NCBI RefSeq assembly: GCF_005222485.1 | Contig: NZ_CP029078.1 | Span: 2,632,001-2,696,000, forward strand | Source: Streptomyces griseoviridis | GTDB lineage: Bacteria; Actinomycetota; Actinomycetes; Streptomycetales; Streptomycetaceae | Direction: 5' to 3' | DNA length: 64,000 bases | Shown here: one piece after another, positions 59,089 to 64,000 of the stretch | Position numbering within the stretch: position 1 is the first letter of the stretch | Layout of the letters: every line of letters begins with the position of its first letter | The notes under the pieces: generated by a model | Database searches by the model: none | The model's input: the letters and a program-made list of their open reading frames with translations, nothing else | What the model was told of the DNA's origin: nothing | Made by a program: the position numbers and the translations under genes

Positions 59089-60150
59089 TTACGAGTCCGT
59101 GTCGAGCTTCACACGGGCAGCCACCGGGAGGTGGTCGCTACTGGTCCTCGGCAGCGTCCAGGAGGTGACCGGCTCGACGTCCTTCACCATGATCTGGTCG
59201 ATCCGCGCCATCGGGAACGCGGCCGGCCAGCTGAAGCCGAACCCGTTGCCCGCCGCGCCCTGGGTGGAGCGCAGCTGCGAGGTGACGCCGTTGAGGGAGC
59301 GGTCGTTCATGGTGCCGTTCAGGTCGCCGAGGAGGATCTTGCGGGGCAGCGGCTCCTTGGCGATGGCCTCGCCCAGCGCGTCGGCGCTGGTGTCCCGCTG
59401 CCTGGCGGTGAACCCGGCCTCCAGCTTCACCCGCACCGAGGGCAGGTGGGCGACGTAGAAGGCGACGGCGCCCTCGGGGGTGTCCACGGTGGCGCGCATG
59501 GCGCGGGTCCAGCCGAGCTTGATGTCGACGGCCTTCACGCCGGTCATCGGGTACTTGCTCCACAGCCCGACGGTGCCCTGCACCGAGTGGTACCGGTAGG
59601 TGTCGGCGAGCGTCCGCACGTACACCGGGGCGGCGGCGGTGGACAGTTCCTCCAGGGCCACCACGTCGGCGCCCGAGGCGGCCACGTCGTGGGCGGTGCC
59701 CGACGGGTCGACGTTGTCGGCGTTGACGTTATGGGTGGCCACGGTGAGGTCGCCCGAGGCGCCCGCGCCCCGCTCGGACTTGTCGAACAGCAGCCCGCCG
59801 AAGAGGTTGACCCAGACCGCGCCGGTCAGCACCACGGCGATCAGCGCCGTGGCCGACCTGCGCACCAGCGCCAGCAGGAGCAGCACCGGCACGAACACGC
59901 CGATCCAGGGCAGGAACGTCTCGGTGAGGCTGCCGAGGTTGCCGATCCTGTTGGGGATCTGCGCGTGCAGCAGCATCACCAGGGCGAGGAGCACCGCGAC
60001 GGCGGCGAGCACGAGACCGCGCCGCCAGATCCGCGGGTCGCCGCGCCACCCGGAGACGCCGCGGGACACCAGGCGCCGGAACCGGGCTCCCCGGCGCTCG
60101 GGCCCCGAGCCGCCGTCGTCCGTCTCCGCCACATACGCCTGTTGCGCCAT
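59089..60150 (-). CDS. Membrane-associated endonuclease/exonuclease/phosphatase family protein
   Basis: The 353-residue protein has three membrane helices near the N-terminus (WRRGLVLAAVAVLLALVMLLHAQI; FLPWIGVFVPVLLLLALV; ALIAVVLTGAVWVNLFGGLLF) and a C-terminal EEP-type domain outside: VATHNVNADNV, DVVALEELSTAAAPVY, KILLGDLNGTMNDRSLN and TSSDHLPVAARVKL. The NxD..HxxxE pattern is that of metal-dependent phosphodiesterases. It is usually thought to cleave lipids or nucleic acids at the membrane. A 40-base gap separates it from the MFS gene. Confidence 0.9.
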   Translation of the reverse strand: MAQQAYVAETDDGGSGPERRGARFRRLVSRGVSGWRGDPRIWRRGLVLAAVAVLLALVMLLHAQIPNRIGNLGSLTETFLPWIGVFVPVLLLLALVRRSATALIAVVLTGAVWVNLFGGLLFDKSERGAGASGDLTVATHNVNADNVDPSGTAHDVAASGADVVALEELSTAAAPVYVRTLADTYRYHSVQGTVGLWSKYPMTGVKAVDIKLGWTRAMRATVDTPEGAVAFYVAHLPSVRVKLEAGFTARQRDTSADALGEAIAKEPLPRKILLGDLNGTMNDRSLNGVTSQLRSTQGAAGNGFGFSWPAAFPMARIDQIMVKDVEPVTSWTLPRTSSDHLPVAARVKLDTDS

Positions 60151-60333
60151 ACCGTCGCCTCACTGCCTGCCGTGCACGCCGTCCGTCCCCCCGTGACCCA
60201 AGACCCTAGGGGATGATCGGTTCCGTTCCGCCGTCCCATGACGGCCGTACGGGCACAAGACGAACGGGCGGGTGCCGGGAGTTCCGGTTCCGGCCGGGAA
60301 ACAGCGCTCTGTGACACAACGCGCACAGCGGCG

Positions 60334-60963
60334 CTACGCGCTGGGCGAACTGACGGGGCGTAGTCCGGAGAGCAGTGTGTCGACGATCTGCTCGGAGAGC
60401 CCCTCGGGCAGTTCGGCGTCCGGGCGCATCACGGTGCGCAGCAGCATGGGGCCCACGAAGCAGTCGCTCAGGACATCGATGTCGACGTCGGAGCGGAGTT
60501 CGCCGGTGGCCTGGCCGCGGCGCAGGATCTCGTACTGGAGTCTGCGCCGCGGGTCGACGACGCTGGTGTGGTACGCCTTCCACACCTTGGGGCTGCTCTT
60601 CATCTGCGCGAACACGTTGTGCAGGAGCACCGAGGAGCGGCTCATCAGACCGCGTTCGCGTAGTTGTTCGAGGACGGCGACGAGGTCGTCCCGCATCGAG
60701 GTGCCGGGCAGCGCGGGGTCGGCGGGCTCGGCCTGCCGGACGACGTCGACGAAGAGTTCCTCCTTGCCCGGCCAGCGGCGGTAGATGGTGGCCTTGCCGA
60801 CACCCGCGGTCCTGGCGATGCGCTCGATGGACAGCTCGGCGAGCGGGACGCCGTCCTCCAGGAGCTTCATCACCCCTTCCACGATGGCCCGTTCGACGGC
60901 CTCGCTGCGGGGGCGTCCGCGCGCGGGGCCTTCGGAAGCGGCTTCGCGGCCGGCCAGGTTCAC
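60334..60963 (-). CDS. TetR family regulator (downstream gene of the efflux operon)
   Basis: From the GTG at 60963 (VNLAGREAASEGPARGRPRSEAVERAIVEGV), with AAGGGA 7 bases upstream, it is 209 residues. The HTH is MKLLEDGVPLAELSIERIARTAGVGKATIYRRWPGKEELFVDVV, followed by a TetR_C-type ligand domain. It lies 71 bases after the efflux pump gene and probably binds the 11-bp-arm palindrome at 62653-62683 that overlaps the pump promoter. Confidence 0.93.
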   Translation of the reverse strand: MNLAGREAASEGPARGRPRSEAVERAIVEGVMKLLEDGVPLAELSIERIARTAGVGKATIYRRWPGKEELFVDVVRQAEPADPALPGTSMRDDLVAVLEQLRERGLMSRSSVLLHNVFAQMKSSPKVWKAYHTSVVDPRRRLQYEILRRGQATGELRSDVDIDVLSDCFVGPMLLRTVMRPDAELPEGLSEQIVDTLLSGLRPVSSPSA

Positions 60964-61034
60964 CCTTGCGTCCCTTCGTCGACGTGCGGCGATTGTCCCC
61001 CGTCCGCCCCGCGCGCGCCGCGCGGGGCGTCCCG

Positions 61035-62633
61035 TCAGTCCATCGCGGCGGCCAACTCCTGCTCGTCCTCGCCCTGTTGGCGGGCCGGTGTGCGGCCGGG
61101 CAGGTAGCGGGCCACGACCACCGCGCCGATGAGCGCGACGCCCGCGCCCCAGAAGGCGGTGACGTGCATCGCGTGCAGGAAGGCGTCGTGGGCCGGGGTG
61201 ACCAGGGCCGCGCCGCGCGGACCGAGCTTCGCGGCGACCCCGAGGGTGGCCTCGATGGACTCGCCCGCGGTGTCGCGCAGCCCGGCCGGGAGGGCGCCGA
61301 GCTTGCCCTCGATGCCGTTGCGGTAGGCGGTGGAGAGCACGGAGCCGAGGACGGCGATGCCGAGGGCGCCGCCGACCTGCCGGAAGGTGTTGCTCAGCGC
61401 GGACGCGGAGCCGGCCTTCTCCCGGGGCAGGGCCTGCATGATGACCACGCTGGTCGGCGTCATGATGTGCGCCATGCCGGTGCCCATGAGGAAGAAGATG
61501 ACCTCCAGGAGCCAGATGGGGGTGTCGGCGTCCAGGGTGGCGAAGGCGGCCAGCATCGCCGCGATGAGGAGCATTCCCGCGGTGGTGGTGGCCTTGTTGC
61601 CGAACCGGTCGACGACCAGCCGGGCGCGGGGCGCGAAGATGAGCTGGGCGGCGGCCAGCGGCAGCATCAGCAGGCCGGTCTCGAGCGGCGTGTAGCCGCG
61701 CACGCTCTGGGTGTAGAAGACGGCGAAGAAGGTGACGCCCATCAGCGCGAAGAAGACCAGCGCGATGGCGGCCATGGCGGCCGAGAACACCTTGTTGCGG
61801 AAGTAGCCGACGTCGAGCGACGGGTGGTCGCTGCGCTTCTCGTGGACGACGAAGGCGACGAGGACGACGAGGCCGGCGCCGATGGTGGCCAGGACCTTGG
61901 CGTCGGTGAAGTCGGCGAGTTCGCCGCCCTTGATGATGCCGTAGACGAGCAGGACCAGGCCGACGACGGACAGGACGACGCCGACCGGGTCGATCCGGCC
62001 GGGCCTCGGGTCGCGGGAGTCCGGCACCAGCCACACCATCAGCGCGAGCGCGATGAGCACGATCGGCACGTTGATCAGGAAGACCGAGCCCCACCAGAAG
62101 TGGTCGAGCAGGACGCCGCCGGTGATCGGGCCGATGGCGATGGCGAGTCCGACGCCGCCGGCCCAGATGCCGATGGCCTTGGGCTGTTCGTCGCGCTCGA
62201 AGACGTTCATGAGGACGGCGAGGGTGGCCGGCATGACGAACGCGGCGCCGAAGCCCATGATCGCGCGGAAGGCGATGAGCTGGGCGGGCGAGCCGGACTC
62301 GGCGGCGAGGGCGGAGCCGATGCCGAACGCGACGAGCCCGCCGAGCAGCACCTTCTTGCGGCCGAGCCGGTCGCCGAGGAGCCCGGAGCTGAACAGCAGG
62401 CCCGCGAAGACGAGGGTGTAGGCGTTGATCGCCCACTCCAACTCGCTCTGGGTGGCGCCGAGTCCGGTCGGCGCGGGGGTGGAGATCGTCTTGACGGCGA
62501 CGTTCAGGATCGAGTTGTCGAGCACCACGATCAGCAGGCTCAGCATCAGCACGCCGAGGATCGCCCAGCGGCGCCGGTGCACCGCCTCGGGTATCCGGGG
62601 GCCTTCGCCGACCCGGTCGGCAGGAGTAGTCAT
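61035..62633 (-). CDS. DHA2 (EmrB/QacA) family MFS efflux transporter
   Basis: The 532-residue protein has 14 helices and the DHA2 signature: [111 protein letters not shown]. It exports antibiotics or antiseptics by proton antiport. ATG 62633 ([11 protein letters not shown]). The gene order pump then TetR, with a perfect operator upstream, is a self-repressed, ligand-induced efflux unit. Confidence 0.95.
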   Translation of the reverse strand: MTTPADRVGEGPRIPEAVHRRRWAILGVLMLSLLIVVLDNSILNVAVKTISTPAPTGLGATQSELEWAINAYTLVFAGLLFSSGLLGDRLGRKKVLLGGLVAFGIGSALAAESGSPAQLIAFRAIMGFGAAFVMPATLAVLMNVFERDEQPKAIGIWAGGVGLAIAIGPITGGVLLDHFWWGSVFLINVPIVLIALALMVWLVPDSRDPRPGRIDPVGVVLSVVGLVLLVYGIIKGGELADFTDAKVLATIGAGLVVLVAFVVHEKRSDHPSLDVGYFRNKVFSAAMAAIALVFFALMGVTFFAVFYTQSVRGYTPLETGLLMLPLAAAQLIFAPRARLVVDRFGNKATTTAGMLLIAAMLAAFATLDADTPIWLLEVIFFLMGTGMAHIMTPTSVVIMQALPREKAGSASALSNTFRQVGGALGIAVLGSVLSTAYRNGIEGKLGALPAGLRDTAGESIEATLGVAAKLGPRGAALVTPAHDAFLHAMHVTAFWGAGVALIGAVVVARYLPGRTPARQQGEDEQELAAAMD

Positions 62634-62652
62634 GCCCACGACCCTAAGAGCC

Positions 62653-62683
62653 ATTCCAATACGGAACCGTCTCGTATTGGAAT
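62653..62683 (-). promoter_or_regulatory. TetR operator upstream of the efflux pump
   Basis: ATTCCAATACG (62653-62663) and CGTATTGGAAT (62673-62683) form a perfect 11-bp inverted repeat with a 9-base spacer. It lies 20-50 bases before the pump start, overlapping its probable promoter. Confidence 0.88.
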
Positions 62684-62868
62684 TTTTTTGGGAGAGGTGC
62701 CGAAAGTTTTACGCGGAGCTGAGAAACGGACCTAGGCCGCTGGTCGTACGCCCGCGGGTGACCGACCTCCCCTCCCCCGCTCTGGCCGCGCGCGGCCCGG
62801 GATGCCACCATGGAGGTGATCCGGGGACGCCGTCAGGGTGCCTCGAGATGACTGAAGGAGCCGTTGCG

Positions 62869-63735
62869 ATGACGCAGCTTTCGGCTGCCCAGAACCAGCC
62901 TGCCGACAGCGGGAAGACGCTGTACGGAGGCAAGGGCACACGTCGCATCACCGTGCGCGACATCACCCTCGCCAAGGAACGCGGCGAGAAGTGGCCCATG
63001 CTCACCGCCTACGACGCGATGACCGCGTCCGTCTTCGACGAGACCGGCATCCCGGTCCTGCTCGTCGGCGACTCGGCGGGCAACTGCCACCTCGGGTACG
63101 AGACCACCGTGCCCGTCACCCTCGACGAGATGACGATGCTCTCCGCCGCGGTGGTCCGCGGCACCCGGCGCTCGCTGATCGTCGGCGACCTCCCCTTCGG
63201 CTCCTACCAGGAGGGCCCGGTGCAGGCGCTGCGCTCGGCGACCCGGCTGGTCAAGGACGCCGGGGTGGGCGCCGTCAAGCTGGAGGGCGGCGAGCGCTCG
63301 CACCGCCAGATCGAGCTGCTGGTCGAGTCCGGCATCCCCGTCATGGCGCACATCGGCCTCACCCCGCAGTCCGTGAACTCCATGGGCTACCGGGTGCAGG
63401 GGCGCGGCGAGGAGGCCGCGCAGCAACTGCTGCGGGACGCCAAGGCCGTGCAGGACGCGGGCGCGTTCGCGGTGGTCCTCGAACTGGTGCCGGCCGAGCT
63501 CGCGGCCGAGGTCACCAGGACGCTGCACATCCCGACCGTCGGGATCGGGGCGGGCCCCGACACCGACGCCCAGGTGCTGGTGTGGACCGACATGATGGGC
63601 CTCACTCCGGGGCGGGTGCCGAAGTTCGTCAGGAAGTACGCCGCGATGCGTGAGGTGATGGGCGACGCGGTACGCGCCTTCGCCGACGACGTGGTGGGCG
63701 GCGCGTTCCCGACGGAGGAGAACTCCGTCCACTGA
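62869..63735 (+). CDS. panB: 3-methyl-2-oxobutanoate hydroxymethyltransferase
   Basis: PanB is the first committed enzyme of pantothenate/CoA synthesis, transferring a hydroxymethyl group from methylene-THF to 2-oxoisovalerate. The 288-residue protein shows TVRDITLAKERGEKWPMLTAYDAMTASVFDETGIPVLLVGDSAGN, GDLPFGSYQ, GVGAVKLEGGE, VMAHIGLTPQSVN and VGIGAGPDTDAQVLVWTDMMGLTPG, the family's substrate and Mg-binding blocks. AAGGAG precedes the ATG at 62869; an ATG at 62848 overlaps it. It is monocistronic with a terminator at 63791. Confidence 0.97.
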   Translation: MTQLSAAQNQPADSGKTLYGGKGTRRITVRDITLAKERGEKWPMLTAYDAMTASVFDETGIPVLLVGDSAGNCHLGYETTVPVTLDEMTMLSAAVVRGTRRSLIVGDLPFGSYQEGPVQALRSATRLVKDAGVGAVKLEGGERSHRQIELLVESGIPVMAHIGLTPQSVNSMGYRVQGRGEEAAQQLLRDAKAVQDAGAFAVVLELVPAELAAEVTRTLHIPTVGIGAGPDTDAQVLVWTDMMGLTPGRVPKFVRKYAAMREVMGDAVRAFADDVVGGAFPTEENSVH

Positions 63736-63790
63736 CGCCCCCGGCCGCACGGGCCGCACCCGCGGCCACCCGGACCACCGCGGCACGGAA

Positions 63791-63822
63791 CGGCCCGCCG
63801 GACATCCCCCGCCGGCGGGCCG
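63791..63822 (+). terminator. panB terminator
   Basis: A perfect 11-bp stem (63791-63801 with 63812-63822) with a 10-base loop lies about 55 bases past the panB stop. Confidence 0.75.
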
Positions 63823-63840
63823 CGCCGCGCCTCGGCGCCC

Positions 63841-63891
63841 TGTCGGTGGCCGGCGGGCGGTTGTCGGTCCGCTGTCGGTCGTTTGTCGGTC
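63841..63891 (+). promoter_or_regulatory. Heptamer direct repeats upstream of the ABC gene
   Basis: TGTCGGT occurs at 63841, 63862, 63873 and 63884, the last three at an exact 11-base period and the first 21 bases earlier. Such phased direct repeats fit a winged-helix (OmpR or SARP type) activator bound on one face of the DNA. Confidence 0.5.
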
Positions 63892-63912
63892 GGCGGTGAG
63901 AGTGTCTGGGAC

Positions 63913-64000
63913 ATGACGCGAATCGACGACAACACCAGCGGCGCGGGGAGCGCTGTCACCGTACGGGGGCTGGTCAAGCACTACGGCGAGACCAGGGCGC
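63913..64000 (+). CDS. ABC transporter ATP-binding protein (5' end only)
   Basis: The ATG at 63913 opens MTRIDDNTSGAGSAVTVRGLVKHYGETRA and runs off the window. VRGLVKHYGETRA is the typical start of the ATP-binding subunit of drug-resistance type exporters (DrrA-like), where the Tyr stacks on the nucleotide base. The Walker motifs lie beyond the edge, so function cannot be confirmed. The upstream phased repeats suggest regulated expression. Confidence 0.8.
   Translation, partial: MTRIDDNTSGAGSAVTVRGLVKHYGETRA

Overview
The window is high-G+C actinobacterial DNA with strong third-position GC bias, many GTG starts and AGGAG-type ribosome sites. Gene content and order (lipB-lipA, glnA, glnII, the mal region, glnE, a third glutamine synthetase-like gene, nadE, panB) fit a Streptomyces chromosome core and resemble, from memory, the S. 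coelicolor SCO2192-SCO2256 interval. No rRNA, tRNA, CRISPR array or intact insertion sequence was seen.

Layout. 1-5 kb: an NsdA-like regulator (cut by the window edge), the lipoate pair lipB/lipA, a small conserved protein and a DUF4191 membrane protein. At 4.6-5.5 kb the 3' end of the DUF4191 gene recurs as an 86% identical direct copy, bracketing a lower-GC insert with two overlapping small zinc-ribbon genes; this looks like the footprint of a site-specific element. 5.5-15 kb: an RDD protein, glnA (GSI) and glnII (GSII), each GS gene preceded by GlnR-type half-sites, with an HtpX/PspAB envelope-stress pair, a DUF2252 protein and secreted proteins between them. 15-25 kb: a receiver-less winged-helix regulator, an epimerase running into a LuxR-regulator remnant, a DUF1996 secreted protein, an unusual sigma-like membrane protein, and a hydrolase / ferredoxin reductase / TetR group.

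25-41 kb: a CHMI-like isomerase and a SpoIIE phosphatase, then a maltodextrin/starch region: a giant secreted amylase-pullulanase, a decayed second amylase gene, an intact alpha-amylase, the malE-malF-malG-aglA operon and the divergent LacI-type malR. GCAAG/CTTGC repeats lie upstream of every transcription start in the cluster, so one regulator probably controls extracellular starch hydrolysis, maltodextrin import and intracellular hydrolysis together.

41-64 kb: a PAP2 phosphatase, glnE (the adenylyltransferase acting on the GSI encoded 35 kb away), a phosphoesterase/MFS/WD-like group, a glnA2-type GS-like gene lacking the adenylylation tyrosine, a DUF3105-DUF305 pair, an S53 sedolisin, nadE, two efflux systems each next to a perfect palindromic operator, a PadR gene with a TIM-barrel protein, an exo/endonuclease-type membrane protein, panB and the start of an ABC ATPase gene.

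Nitrogen metabolism (three GS genes, GlnE, the glutamine-dependent NAD synthetase) and carbon polymer use dominate. Most of the window is conserved core. The most unusual points are the duplicated gene end with zinc-ribbon cargo, the two gene remnants, the sigma-like transmembrane protein and several uncharacterised operators.
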